DNA from: Sphingomonadaceae bacterium
GTDB lineage: Bacteria; Pseudomonadota; Alphaproteobacteria; Sphingomonadales; Sphingomonadaceae
Direction of reading: 5' to 3'
DNA length: 64,000 nucleotides
NCBI GenBank assembly: GCA_947453945.1
Contig: CANGJB010000008.1
Location: forward strand, 1 to 64,000
Shown here: in pieces, positions 19,614 to 27,893 of the stretch
Position numbering within the stretch: position 1 is the first letter of the stretch
How the letters are laid out: every line of letters starts with the position of its first letter
Position numbers and translations under genes: made by a program
Notes under the pieces: generated by a model
The model's database searches: none
What the model was told of the DNA's origin: nothing
What the model saw: the letters and a program-made list of their open reading frames with translations, nothing else

Positions 19614-20189
19614 ATGGCTGAACAAGCAAGCATCGCTGAGGCGACCATGACTGGCGCCACGAATGGTGAGGGCGTACGGCGGCGTGATTTCATCAATATC
19701 GCCGCTGTAAGCTTCGCAGGCGTGGGCGGTCTCGCCGCGCTCTATCCGTTGATCTCGCAGATGGCCCCTTCGGCCGACGTGCTCGCGGAAAGCTCGACCG
19801 AAATCGACATCTCGGCCATCGCGCCGGGCCAGGCGATCAAGGCCGTGTGGCGCAAACAACCGGTCTTCATCCGCAATCTGACGCCCCAGGAAATCTCGGC
19901 GGCGGACAAGGTGGACGTGGCGAGCCTGCGTGATCCGCAGACGCTCGAGCAGCGCACCACCGCCGGCAAGACCAACTGGCTGATCACCATGGGCGTCTGC
20001 ACCCACCTGGGCTGCGTTCCGCTCGGTGCCGGCGAAGGTGAAGTCAAGGGCGAGTTCGGCGGCTACTTCTGCCCCTGCCATGGGTCCGTTTACGATACCG
20101 CGGCACGCATCCGCAAAGGCCCCGCACCCAAGAATCTTGAGGTGCCCCCCCACGAATTCTCTTCCGACACTGTCGTGAAGATCGGCTGA
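19614..20189 (+). CDS. petA: Ubiquinol-cytochrome c reductase, Rieske iron-sulfur subunit
   Basis: The Rieske subunit passes electrons from ubiquinol to cytochrome c1 in complex III. ATG 19614 is preferred over ATG 19608 because AGGGA then lies 7 nt upstream. The protein (about 191 aa) has a twin-arginine-type N-terminus (RRRDFINIA) followed by a single membrane anchor. The 2Fe-2S ligands are in CTHLGC and CPCHGS. It opens the petA-petB-petC operon; petB starts 11 nt after its stop. Confidence 0.97.
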   Translation: MAEQASIAEATMTGATNGEGVRRRDFINIAAVSFAGVGGLAALYPLISQMAPSADVLAESSTEIDISAIAPGQAIKAVWRKQPVFIRNLTPQEISAADKVDVASLRDPQTLEQRTTAGKTNWLITMGVCTHLGCVPLGAGEGEVKGEFGGYFCPCHGSVYDTAARIRKGPAPKNLEVPPHEFSSDTVVKIG

Positions 20190-20200
20190 GGACTGACACG

Positions 20201-21493
20201 ATGAGCTTTCCCTGGGCGAACGATTACAAGCCGACCAACCCGCTGATGCAGTGGGTGGACCAGCGGCTTCCCCTCCCCCGCTTTGTCTACAACGCCGTGG
20301 GCGCCGGCTATCCGGTGCCGCGCAACCTCAACTATATGTGGAACTTCGGCATTCTCGCTGGGTTTGCGCTGGTGCTGCAGATCGTAACCGGTGTCGTTCT
20401 GGCGATGCACTATGCCGCCAATGACAAGGTCGCTTTCGACAGCGTCGAACACATCATGCGCGACGTGAACTGGGGCTGGATGCTCCGCTATGCCCACGCC
20501 AATGGCGCGAGCATGTTCTTCATCGTGGTCTACACCCACATCTTCCGCGGCTTCTTCTACAGTTCGTACAAGGCCCCGCGCGAAATGATCTGGCTGCTGG
20601 GTGTCGTGATCTTCCTGCTGATGATGGCCACCGCCTTCATGGGCTATGTGCTTCCCTGGGGCCAGATGAGCTTCTGGGGCGCCAAGGTAATCACCGGCCT
20701 GTTCTCGGCGATCCCGCTGGTCGGCCCGCCGCTGCAGGAATGGCTGCTGGGCGGCTTCGCACCTGACAATGCCGCACTTAACCGCTTCTTCTCGCTGCAC
20801 TTCCTGCTGCCCTTCGTAATACTGGGTGTCATCATCCTGCACGTTTGGGCGCTGCACATCCCGGGCTCTTCGAACCCGACCGGCGTGGAAGTGAAGCAGG
20901 AATCGGACACTGTGCCGTTCCACCCCTACTACACCGCCAAGGACGGCTTCGGCCTGGGCATCTTCCTGATGCTCTACTGCGCGCTGGTGTTCTTTGCGCC
21001 GAACCTGCTGGGCCACCCGGACAACTACATTCCGGCAAACCCGCTTTCGACCCCGGCGCACATCGTCCCCGAATGGTACTTCTGGCCGTTCTACGCGATC
21101 CTGCGCGCCTTCACCTCGGACTTCATGTTCATTCCGGCAAAGCTCATGGGCGTGCTGGCTATGTTCAGCGCGATCCTGGTGTGGTTCTTCCTGCCCTGGC
21201 TGGACACGAGCCCGGTGCGTTCGGGCCACTACCGGCCGATGTTCCGCAAGTTCTTCTACCTGCTCGTCGTTGATGTGCTGGTGCTGGGCTATTGCGGCGG
21301 TGCACCGGCAGCGGAACCCTTCGTGATGATCTCGCAGATTGCGTCGATGTACTACTTCCTGCACTTCCTCGTGATCCTGCCGATCGTCTCGTCGATCGAA
21401 ACGCCGCAGCCGCTGCCGTTTTCGATCACCGAAGCTGTTCTGGGCAAGGACGAGAGCGCCACGCTTTCGCCCGCAACGCCTGCCATCGCCTGA
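20201..21493 (+). CDS. petB: Ubiquinol-cytochrome c reductase, cytochrome b
   Basis: The 430-aa membrane protein carries both b hemes and both quinone sites. The [13 protein letters not shown] segment contains the quinol-oxidation PEWY motif. The first heme-binding helix region is around [17 protein letters not shown], and the family's [12 protein letters not shown] loop is present. Length and eight-helix layout are normal for alphaproteobacteria. It lies between petA and petC with a GAGGA ribosome binding site. Confidence 0.98.
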   Translation: MSFPWANDYKPTNPLMQWVDQRLPLPRFVYNAVGAGYPVPRNLNYMWNFGILAGFALVLQIVTGVVLAMHYAANDKVAFDSVEHIMRDVNWGWMLRYAHANGASMFFIVVYTHIFRGFFYSSYKAPREMIWLLGVVIFLLMMATAFMGYVLPWGQMSFWGAKVITGLFSAIPLVGPPLQEWLLGGFAPDNAALNRFFSLHFLLPFVILGVIILHVWALHIPGSSNPTGVEVKQESDTVPFHPYYTAKDGFGLGIFLMLYCALVFFAPNLLGHPDNYIPANPLSTPAHIVPEWYFWPFYAILRAFTSDFMFIPAKLMGVLAMFSAILVWFFLPWLDTSPVRSGHYRPMFRKFFYLLVVDVLVLGYCGGAPAAEPFVMISQIASMYYFLHFLVILPIVSSIETPQPLPFSITEAVLGKDESATLSPATPAIA

Positions 21494-21526
21494 GCCCGCC
21501 AACTCGGCTAATCCAAGGTACACTCC

Positions 21527-22363
21527 ATGGTCCGTCTATTTGGCCCTCTCGTTGGCCTCTTCTTCGCAGTCGCGCTGCTCTGGTCGTTCGGAAACGGCGC
21601 CTATAATGCGGTGACCCAGCCCACCCCGCCGACCGCGGAGGCGCTGTTTCACATGCACCCGAAGGAGGTTAAGTTCTCCTTCGACAGCGCATTCGGTACG
21701 TTTGACAAGGCGCAGCTGCAGCGCGGCTTCAAGGTTTACCAGGAAGTCTGCTCAAACTGCCACAGCCTGAAGCAGGTTGCGTTCCGCGACCTGGGCCAGC
21801 TTGGCTACAAGGAAGCCGAGGTCAAGGCGATCGCCAAGAACTGGGGCAACAAGGCCCAGACCTTCGATCCCAAGACCGGTGACCGCGGCGAGCGTGCGAA
21901 CCTGCCTTCGGACCACTTCCCGCCGGTGTACTACGCAGGCCAGGGCGTGCCGCCCGATCTCTCGCTGATCGCCAAGGCGCGTCACGGCGGGGCGCAATAC
22001 ATTCACTCGCTTCTGACGGGCTATACCGATCAGGTTGGCTACAAGAACGAAGCGGGCGAGGAACTGCTCAAGAAGTTCCCGGATGCGAAGACGCCTGACG
22101 GGCTGTACTTCAACCCCTACTTCGCGAACCTGAACCTCGCCATGCCGGCACCGCTGGCCAGCGACGGCCAGGTGACCTACAGCGATGGCACGCAGGCCAC
22201 TGTCGACCAGATGGCGATGGACGTCTCGGCGTTCCTCACCTGGACCGCAGAACCCAAGCTCGACAAGCGCAAGCAGACGGGCTGGCCGGTACTGGGCTTC
22301 CTGCTTGCCGCAACCGTTCTGGCGTACCTCGCCAAGCGCAACGTATGGGCTGACAAGCACTGA
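21527..22363 (+). CDS. petC: Ubiquinol-cytochrome c reductase, cytochrome c1
   Basis: The 278-aa protein has an N-terminal signal segment, one covalent heme site (CSNCHS), the probable Met axial ligand in the NLAMPAPL region, and a C-terminal membrane anchor (WPVLGFLLAATVLAYLAKR). It completes complex III. A strong hairpin terminator lies 28 nt past the stop. Phe/Pro-rich residues after the signal (NAVTQPTPPTAE) are usual for sphingomonad homologues. Confidence 0.97.
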   Translation: MVRLFGPLVGLFFAVALLWSFGNGAYNAVTQPTPPTAEALFHMHPKEVKFSFDSAFGTFDKAQLQRGFKVYQEVCSNCHSLKQVAFRDLGQLGYKEAEVKAIAKNWGNKAQTFDPKTGDRGERANLPSDHFPPVYYAGQGVPPDLSLIAKARHGGAQYIHSLLTGYTDQVGYKNEAGEELLKKFPDAKTPDGLYFNPYFANLNLAMPAPLASDGQVTYSDGTQATVDQMAMDVSAFLTWTAEPKLDKRKQTGWPVLGFLLAATVLAYLAKRNVWADKH

Positions 22364-22390
22364 TCTGATCTGCGCAAGGCAGCAAACAAA

Positions 22391-22416
22391 GGCCACCGGC
22401 AACGGTGGCCTTTTTT
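22391..22416 (+). terminator. Rho-independent terminator of petABC
   Basis: GGCCACCG and CGGTGGCC form a perfect 8-bp stem with a GCAA loop, followed by six T. It stands between petC and apt, so apt must have its own promoter or depend on readthrough; only 27 nt separate it from the apt start. Confidence 0.92.
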
Positions 22417-22442
22417 GTGCGCCCCGGTATGAGAGGCCCATC

Positions 22443-22979
22443 ATGACCAGGGATGAAATCAAGGCGCTGGTGCGCACCGTGCCCGACTTCCCCGCCAAGG
22501 GAATCCTGTTTCGCGACGTAACGACCCTGATCGGGAATGGCGAAGGCTTCGCCGCCTGCATCGCGCACCTAGCCCGCATGGCCGAAGCGGCAGGGGCGGA
22601 AGTGATCGCGGGCATGGAAGCGCGCGGGTTCATCTTCGGGGCGGCCGTTGCGGCTCATATGCGGCTGGGCTTCGTGCCGGTGCGCAAGCCGGGCAAACTG
22701 CCGGTACGCACAGTGGGCATCGACTATGCGCTGGAATATGGCCGCGACCGATTGGAAATCGACCCCGGCGCAATCACTCAGGGCGCGCGAGTGGTGATCG
22801 TGGACGACCTGATCGCGACGGGCGGCACGGCGCTGGCTGCTGCGGAACTGCTGCGTGGGGCCGGCGCGCGGGTCGACCACGCGCTGTTCGTGATCGACCT
22901 GCCCGAGCTACATGGCGCAGAACGCCTGCGCGGAGCGGGTGTGACGGTGGAAGCCCTTATGGACTTCCCCGGGCACTGA
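22443..22979 (+). CDS. apt: Adenine phosphoribosyltransferase
   Basis: Apt salvages adenine to AMP with PRPP. The 178-aa protein begins MTRDEIKALVRTVPDFPAKG, a standard opening with the FPxKGIxFRD segment. The PRPP loop is VIVDDLIATGGTA, and GMEARGFIFG is also conserved. It is right after the petABC terminator. The prs gene in this window supplies its co-substrate. Confidence 0.96.
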   Translation: MTRDEIKALVRTVPDFPAKGILFRDVTTLIGNGEGFAACIAHLARMAEAAGAEVIAGMEARGFIFGAAVAAHMRLGFVPVRKPGKLPVRTVGIDYALEYGRDRLEIDPGAITQGARVVIVDDLIATGGTALAAAELLRGAGARVDHALFVIDLPELHGAERLRGAGVTVEALMDFPGH

Positions 22980-23031
22980 GCTTCCCGGAACCGCATCCAC
23001 AACGACGAATCCGAGTTCCGGCTAAGATCCC

Positions 23032-23055
23032 GCTCTCCTGACAGTGAAGGAGAGC
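23032..23055. terminator. Hairpin between convergent apt and the YqaA-like gene
   Basis: GCTCTCCT and AGGAGAGC pair perfectly over 8 bp around an 8-nt loop. A second longer-range pair (CCGGAAC with GTTCCGG) lies just before it at about 22985-23021. Neither has a long T run, so this may be a weak or bidirectional transcript end. Confidence 0.45.
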
Positions 23056-23068
23056 TTAGAGTGCCCGC

Positions 23069-23710
23069 CTAAAAATCGGCGAGCGTTGCCTTGGCGCACT
23101 GGACCGATGCCGCATCGGTGCTGCTGCCGCCGGTGAGCATACCGGCGAGAAAGAAGCCGCCGACTACGAACACCACGAAGCCGATTGTGACGAGCCCGAG
23201 GTATTTATCGATAACGCGCTTGATCGGTGCGCCGAACACCTGGAACAGGCCGCCGACAATCATGAAGCTGATCGAGCGGCTGATGATGCTGGCAAACAGG
23301 AACGTCACCAGCGACATCTTGATGAAGCCCGCGCTGATCGTGATCAGCTTGAACGGGATCGGCAAGACGCCCTTGACGATGATGATCTCCCACCCGTGGG
23401 CGCGCAGATAGCAAGCGGCCTGAGGAAAGCTTTCAGCCAGGTGGAGCAGCGTAAGCAACTGCTTGCCTACGCTGGCAAAAAGGAAATAGCCGATCGCATA
23501 GCCGAGCAGGCCGCCGATCACCGATCCGGCAGTGGCGACGGCAGAAAAGCGCACGGCCTTTTTGGGTTCGGCAAGGCACATCACCCCGAGCAAGGGGTGC
23601 GGCGGGACCGGGAAAAAGCTGGCCTCCATTGCCGCAAACAGCGCCAGCCAGACTTCGGCAAGCGGGTGCGTGGCCTTGGCCATGGTCCAGTTGTAAAGGC
23701 GGCGAAGCAT
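23069..23710 (-). CDS. YqaA/DedA-like (VTT domain) inner membrane protein
   Basis: The 213-aa start at ATG 23710 (MLRRLYNWTMAKATHP) fits the YqaA family better than the longer frame. The sequence has a re-entrant-like PVPPHPLLGVM near the N-terminus, GLLGYAIGYF, and GWEIIIVKGVLPIPFKLITISAGF, all typical of the VTT/DedA superfamily. Four or five hydrophobic helices follow. Function in bacteria is not settled for YqaA; DedA relatives act in lipid-carrier flipping. It points away from the GTA cluster and shares a 270-nt region with its promoter. Confidence 0.83.
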   Translation of the reverse strand: MLRRLYNWTMAKATHPLAEVWLALFAAMEASFFPVPPHPLLGVMCLAEPKKAVRFSAVATAGSVIGGLLGYAIGYFLFASVGKQLLTLLHLAESFPQAACYLRAHGWEIIIVKGVLPIPFKLITISAGFIKMSLVTFLFASIISRSISFMIVGGLFQVFGAPIKRVIDKYLGLVTIGFVVFVVGGFFLAGMLTGGSSTDAASVQCAKATLADF

Positions 23711-23865
23711 GGGATGGGGTACTCGATTGGGCGGACCTGCGCCTCTGGGTGGATTCGGGATGGCTCCCGCCGACACTCCATCGCAGCGCTATGCAAATAT
23801 TCCCTAAGCGAGCGGCGGGCAAAGCGCTAGTGGGCTCAGGCCTTAACCATATAGGTGCAAAACTC

Positions 23866-23902
23866 TTGACAGCGCGACGCTGTTTGAGTACATAACAAGA
23901 AC
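23866..23902 (+). promoter_or_regulatory. Candidate promoter/operator of the GTA cluster
   Basis: A perfect -35 box TTGACA (23866-23871) is followed after 17 nt by TACATA (23889-23894), a poor -10. The spacer holds a perfect inverted repeat ACAGCG-CGA-CGCTGT (23869-23883). GTAC-N7-GAAC (23888-23902) overlaps the -10; it differs at one base from the GAAC-N7-GAAC direct repeat bound by LexA in alphaproteobacteria. The first GTA gene starts 76 nt further on. A repressed, signal-controlled promoter is the natural reading, but no binding has been shown. Confidence 0.5.
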
Positions 23903-23978
23903 ATCGCGATAGGCCGAGTCGCTGCCACACCGCAGCGGAACGCCATACGCATCCCCTCCCCCCAGCGACGGATAGCCC

Positions 23979-24482
23979 ATGGCACAGCGACCCAATGCGC
24001 CGCAGCAGCCCTGCGCCGCCTCGACGCACTGGACCACCACATTCCTGGCGGCGCTGGCCGACACGTCCAACGTGGCAGCCTCGGCACGCCGGGCCAATGT
24101 CGATGTTTCGACAGCCTACCACCGGCGGAGGCAAGATCATGAATTCAACCGCCAATGGCAGGTGGCGTTGTGCGAGGGCTATGACAACCTCGAGATGGAA
24201 CTGCTTTACCGCCTCCGCACCGGAGAGCTGAAGCCGGCGAGCGGTGCCAAGCGGGCCGCCCGCAGCTTTGACAATGCCACCGCCTTCCGCTTGCTGGCCG
24301 CACACCGCGAATCGGCGGCGCGCGAACGGGCGCGGCGCGACCATGTGAGTGCCGACGAAATTCGCGCATCCATCGACCGCAAGGTCGAGGAACTGCGGCG
24401 CAGGGTGATGGATGCCAAGGCCCAGCGCGAAGAAGCCGCGCTTGCGGCGGCGATCCTGCCCAAGCAGCAGGCCCCGGCGTGA
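23979..24482 (+). CDS. GTA small terminase-like protein (gp1 position)
   Basis: The 167-aa protein has an N-terminal helix-turn-helix-like region (FLAALADTSNVAASARRANV, then a tyrosine-containing recognition-like helix) and a long charged C-terminal coiled-coil-like helix (residues 110-160). This is the layout of small terminase subunits, which present DNA to the packaging motor. In GTAs this subunit lacks site-specific DNA recognition, fitting the random packaging of host DNA. It is the first gene of the cluster and overlaps the large terminase start by 4 nt. Confidence 0.7.
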   Translation: MAQRPNAPQQPCAASTHWTTTFLAALADTSNVAASARRANVDVSTAYHRRRQDHEFNRQWQVALCEGYDNLEMELLYRLRTGELKPASGAKRAARSFDNATAFRLLAAHRESAARERARRDHVSADEIRASIDRKVEELRRRVMDAKAQREEAALAAAILPKQQAPA

Positions 24483-25810
24483 GCGCCGACCGGTTAGACT
24501 TCCTGCGCCATGATGACGACCGCATTGCTCAAGACCTGCCAGAGATGCTCGACGACAGCGAGCGCGACGCGGTGCTCTGGAACTGGCCGATGTGGGCGCG
24601 CACCGCGCAGCTTTCGCCGCATGGTGACTGGCGCGTCTGGCTGATCATGGCGGGGCGCGGCTTTGGCAAGACCCGCGCCGGATCAGAATGGGTGCGGATG
24701 ATAGCAGAGCGCGACCATGCGGCGCGGATCGCGCTGGTGGCAGCCTCGCTGCACGAGGCGCGCAGCGTGATGGTCGAGGGCGAGAGCGGGTTGATGGCAG
24801 TGTGCCCGCCGCACCTCAGACCGCGCTACGAGCCATCACTGCGCCGGATCGTTTGGCCGGGCGGCGCGCAGGCGCTGCTCTATTCGGCCGCGGAAGCCGA
24901 GGCACTGCGCGGGCCGCAGCACAGCCACGCGTGGTGCGACGAAATCGCCAAGTGGGACGACAACCAGGGGCAGGCACGGCGATGCTGGGACAACCTGATG
25001 CTGGGCCTGAGGCTTGGCGCGGCGCCGCAGATCGTGGCGACGACCACACCGCGCGGGGTACCGCTGGTCCGCCGCCTGATGGCACAAGTGGGCGAAGCGG
25101 ACGATGTGGTGCTGACACGCGGATCGACACTGGAGAACGCAGCGAACCTGCCCGGGCGGTTCATCGCCGATGTGACACGCGAATTCGACGGAACACTGCT
25201 GGGGCGGCAGGAACTGGACGGCGAGCTAGTCGACGACCTGCCGGGAGCGCTGTGGACGCGGGCACTGATCGAGCGGTGCCGCGACCCAAGCGCGGGCCCG
25301 GCGATGAAGCGGATCATCGTGGGCGTGGACCCGCCAGCCAGCGCAGAAGGTGATGCGTGCGGAATCGTGGTCTGCGGGCTGGGCGATGACGGCGTGGCCC
25401 GCGTGCTGGCCGATGCTTCGGTTGAAAAAGCAAGCCCTGAGCGCTGGGCACGCGCGGTGGCCGAAGCCGCACATGGCTGGTCTGCCGACCGGATCGTGGC
25501 CGAAGCAAACCAGGGCGGGGCGATGGTGGAAGCCGTCCTGCGCGCAGCAAATGCCGCGCTGCCGGTGCGGCTGGTCCACGCCACGCGCGGCAAAGTGGCG
25601 CGGGCCGAGCCGGTCGCGGCGCTCTACGAAGCGGGCCGGGTGCGGCACGCTGGGCTGTTTGCGCGGCTGGAAGACGAACTGTGCGGCCTGCTGCCGGGCG
25701 GAACCTATCAGGGGCCGGGCCGATCACCGGACCGCGCCGATGCCTGTGTCTGGGCGCTGACCGAGCTGATGCTGGGCCGCGCCGGAGAGCCGCGCATCTG
25801 GATTGATTGA
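24479..25810 (+). CDS. GTA large terminase (packaging ATPase/nuclease, gp2)
   Basis: The start is GTG 24479, overlapping the gp1 stop (GTGA). The 443-aa protein has Walker A at residues 58-66 (MAGRGFGKT) and Walker B in HAWCDEIAKWDD. The ATPase coupling segment follows at about 185 (ATTTPRG). The RNase H-like nuclease half begins near RIIVGVDPPAS, whose Asp is the first metal ligand. The motor pumps about capsid-sized lengths of host DNA in GTAs. Very close in layout to Rhodobacter RcGTA gp2. Confidence 0.93.
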   Translation: MSADRLDFLRHDDDRIAQDLPEMLDDSERDAVLWNWPMWARTAQLSPHGDWRVWLIMAGRGFGKTRAGSEWVRMIAERDHAARIALVAASLHEARSVMVEGESGLMAVCPPHLRPRYEPSLRRIVWPGGAQALLYSAAEAEALRGPQHSHAWCDEIAKWDDNQGQARRCWDNLMLGLRLGAAPQIVATTTPRGVPLVRRLMAQVGEADDVVLTRGSTLENAANLPGRFIADVTREFDGTLLGRQELDGELVDDLPGALWTRALIERCRDPSAGPAMKRIIVGVDPPASAEGDACGIVVCGLGDDGVARVLADASVEKASPERWARAVAEAAHGWSADRIVAEANQGGAMVEAVLRAANAALPVRLVHATRGKVARAEPVAALYEAGRVRHAGLFARLEDELCGLLPGGTYQGPGRSPDRADACVWALTELMLGRAGEPRIWID

Positions 25811-25829
25811 GGGGTTGGTGCCCACCCCG

Positions 25830-25851
25830 CCCTTCCCGCCTGCGGGAGGGG
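25830..25851. repeat. GC-rich palindrome between terminase and portal genes
   Basis: CCCTTCCCGC and GCGGGAGGGG form a 10-bp stem with one G-U around a 2-nt loop (CT). It resembles the palindrome at 7855-7876, which suggests a small dispersed repeat family. In the transcript it would be a stable hairpin between the two GTA genes. Confidence 0.5.
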
Positions 25852-25879
25852 ACGCGCATCACGTTGCGAAAGGTTTGAC

Positions 25880-27043
25880 ATGTCCATTTTGCAGAGCCTG
25901 GCGGCCGCCTTCAAGGGCGCGCCGGTATCAGACCGTGCGCCTTTGGCACGCGGGTTCATTTCCCCCTGGGCAGAAGCGTTCCAGTGGCGGGGCGGAGACG
26001 CCCGTGGACCGCTGAACTATCCTGCGGCGATCCGCGAGGCATACCTCAAGAACCCGGTGGCGCAGCGCGCTGTCCGGCTGGCCGCTGAAGGCGTGGGCAG
26101 CGCGCCGCTGGTTGCTTCGGACCCGGAACTGGCCCGGCTGGTAAGCACGACTAGCGCCGGACAGGCGCTGCTGGAAACACTGGCGAGCCAGTTGCTGCTG
26201 CACGGCAATGGCTATGTACAAGTGCTGCGCGATGCGGATGGCCAGCCCGCCGAACTGTTTGCGCTGCGCCCGGAGCGGGTGCGCATCGTGCCCGACGCCA
26301 AGGGCTGGCCGGCGGCATTCACCTATACACTAGGAGAGACGGCGCTGCAGATTGATGCAGTGGACGAGTTTGGCCGGCCAAACCTTGTTCACATACGCGC
26401 CTTCCACCCGGCGGACGACCATTACGGGGCGAGCTGCCTTGAAGCGGCGGACGAAGCGGTGGCAATCCACAATGCCGCGGCACGGTGGAACCGGGCGCTG
26501 CTGGAAAACGCGGCGCGGCCTTCTGGGGCGCTCGTCTATGATCCCGGCGAACCGGGCGCGGCGCTGAGCGCGGACCAGTTCGAGCGGATCAAGACCGAGC
26601 TTTCCGCCGCCTTTTCCGGCGAGACCAATGCCGGACGGCCGATGCTGCTGGAAGGCGGGCTCAAGTGGCAGACCCTGGCACTGAGCCCGGCGGACATGGA
26701 CTTTGCCACGCTGAAGGCCGCTGCGGCGCGGGACATCGCACTCGCCTTCGGTGTGCCGCCGATGCTGCTCGGGCTGCCGGGAGACAACACATACGCCAAT
26801 TACCGCGAGGCCAACCGGGCGCTGTGGCGGCTCACGCTGCTGCCGCTGGCGGGCAAGATCCTCGGCGCCCTGGCCGAAGGGCTGACACCGTGGTTCGCCG
26901 AGGCGCGGCTGACGGTCGATCTCGACCGGGTGCCAGCGCTTTCCGAGGACCGGCAGACGCTGTGGTCACAAGTTTCGGCAGCCGACTTCCTGACGCCTGC
27001 CGAGAAACGACAGATGCTGGGCATTGCGGAGAATGTGGCATGA
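25880..27043 (+). CDS. GTA portal protein (HK97 family, gp3)
   Basis: The 387-aa protein forms the dodecameric ring through which DNA enters the head. It has the HK97-type portal segments NPVAQRAVRLAAEGV near the N-terminus, LLLHGNGYVQVLRDADG, and the C-terminal GVPPMLLGLPGDNTYANYREA, which is diagnostic. AAAGGTTTG precedes the ATG. It overlaps the DUF6127 gene by 4 nt (ATGA). Confidence 0.93.
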   Translation: MSILQSLAAAFKGAPVSDRAPLARGFISPWAEAFQWRGGDARGPLNYPAAIREAYLKNPVAQRAVRLAAEGVGSAPLVASDPELARLVSTTSAGQALLETLASQLLLHGNGYVQVLRDADGQPAELFALRPERVRIVPDAKGWPAAFTYTLGETALQIDAVDEFGRPNLVHIRAFHPADDHYGASCLEAADEAVAIHNAAARWNRALLENAARPSGALVYDPGEPGAALSADQFERIKTELSAAFSGETNAGRPMLLEGGLKWQTLALSPADMDFATLKAAAARDIALAFGVPPMLLGLPGDNTYANYREANRALWRLTLLPLAGKILGALAEGLTPWFAEARLTVDLDRVPALSEDRQTLWSQVSAADFLTPAEKRQMLGIAENVA

Positions 27044-27348
27044 AACGCGAGGACATGCTGGCCGGGCTGCTCGCCCAGGCCGGAAGCGAAGGCTCCGAAC
27101 TGATAACGCTGCGTGCGGTGGTTGAGGAGGCCAGCGAGCTCGGCGCGGCGCGCGCACTCGAGCAGATGGGATTGGCTGACGACACGGCGCACGAGGATCT
27201 GGCGGAGCTGCGCGAACTGCTGCGGGCCTGGCGCGATGCCAAGGCGAGCGCCTGGAAGGCAGCGATCGGCTGGGTGGTGCGCGGGCTGCTTGCGCTGCTC
27301 TTGCTGGGCATTGCGGTCCGCCTCGGCTCGGAGGACGTGCTGCGATGA
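27040..27348 (+). CDS. DUF6127-like small membrane protein in the GTA cluster (gp3.5 position)
   Basis: The 102-aa product is tied to its neighbours by 4-nt overlaps on both sides. Residues 1-70 are helical and charged, with a run of Glu/Ala/Leu; residues 75-95 form one hydrophobic helix (WVVRGLLALLLLGIAVRLG). The family is uncharacterised and common in sphingomonad GTA clusters. A membrane helix is unusual in a head gene block. It could be an assembly factor that tethers portal or procapsid to the membrane, but nothing in the sequence proves it. Confidence 0.75.
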   Translation: MKREDMLAGLLAQAGSEGSELITLRAVVEEASELGAARALEQMGLADDTAHEDLAELRELLRAWRDAKASAWKAAIGWVVRGLLALLLLGIAVRLGSEDVLR

Positions 27349-27803
27349 GCAGTGTTCCTGAACCCACCCAGCCCACCCTCCGATTTGCCGGGTATGCAGC
27401 CGTTTTCGGCAAGCGCGACAGCGGCGGCGATGTGATCGTGCCGGGTGCCTTCGCCGAAACACTTGCGGCACGGCAACAGGCCGGCGTGCGCCTGCCCCTG
27501 CTGTGGCAGCACCGCCCGGGCCAGCGGATCGGCTGGGTCGATCTTGCCGAAGAAGACCGCCACGGCCTGCGGGTGATCGCCTCGCTATCGCCGGGCGCCG
27601 GGCCGGCTGCCAAGGCACTGGCCGAAGGCGCGGTTAACGGCCTCTCGTTCGGTTATCGGGTGCGCGATGCGGCACCACGGGGCGACGGGCGCGAACTGCG
27701 CACCATCGACCTGATCGAGGTCAGCCTGGTGACCCGCCCCATGCAGCAGCTGGCGCGGGTTCACTATGTCGACAGCAAAGGCGGCCGATTGGCGCCGGCG
27801 TAA
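27345..27803 (+). CDS. GTA prohead protease (HK97 family, gp4)
   Basis: The 152-aa serine protease is expected to trim the capsid protein N-terminus during maturation. LRFAGYAAVFGKRDSGGD is the family opening. His56 in LLWQHRP and Ser101 in NGLSFGYR are the catalytic pair. It sits in the standard place between portal and capsid. Confidence 0.92.
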   Translation: MSSVPEPTQPTLRFAGYAAVFGKRDSGGDVIVPGAFAETLAARQQAGVRLPLLWQHRPGQRIGWVDLAEEDRHGLRVIASLSPGAGPAAKALAEGAVNGLSFGYRVRDAAPRGDGRELRTIDLIEVSLVTRPMQQLARVHYVDSKGGRLAPA

Positions 27804-27839
27804 ATCCCCACGTTTTCACTACCCCCGAAAAGGTCGCCC

Positions 27840-27856
27840 CGGAGCGTGAGGCTCCG
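27840..27856 (+). other. Hairpin in the protease-capsid gap
   Basis: CGGAGC-GTGAG-GCTCCG is a perfect 6-bp stem with a 5-nt loop, 37 nt before the capsid start. It could set the 5' end of a processed capsid mRNA. No promoter-like sequence is evident in the 90-nt gap. Confidence 0.4.
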
Positions 27857-27893
27857 CAATGACGGCCGCCATCAAGAAAGGACGTTCGGTTCC

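Noticed and set aside
26800..27618. Minus-strand frames opposite portal, DUF6127 and protease genes
   Set aside because: Shadow frames; the plus-strand genes have overlapping starts and clear motifs.
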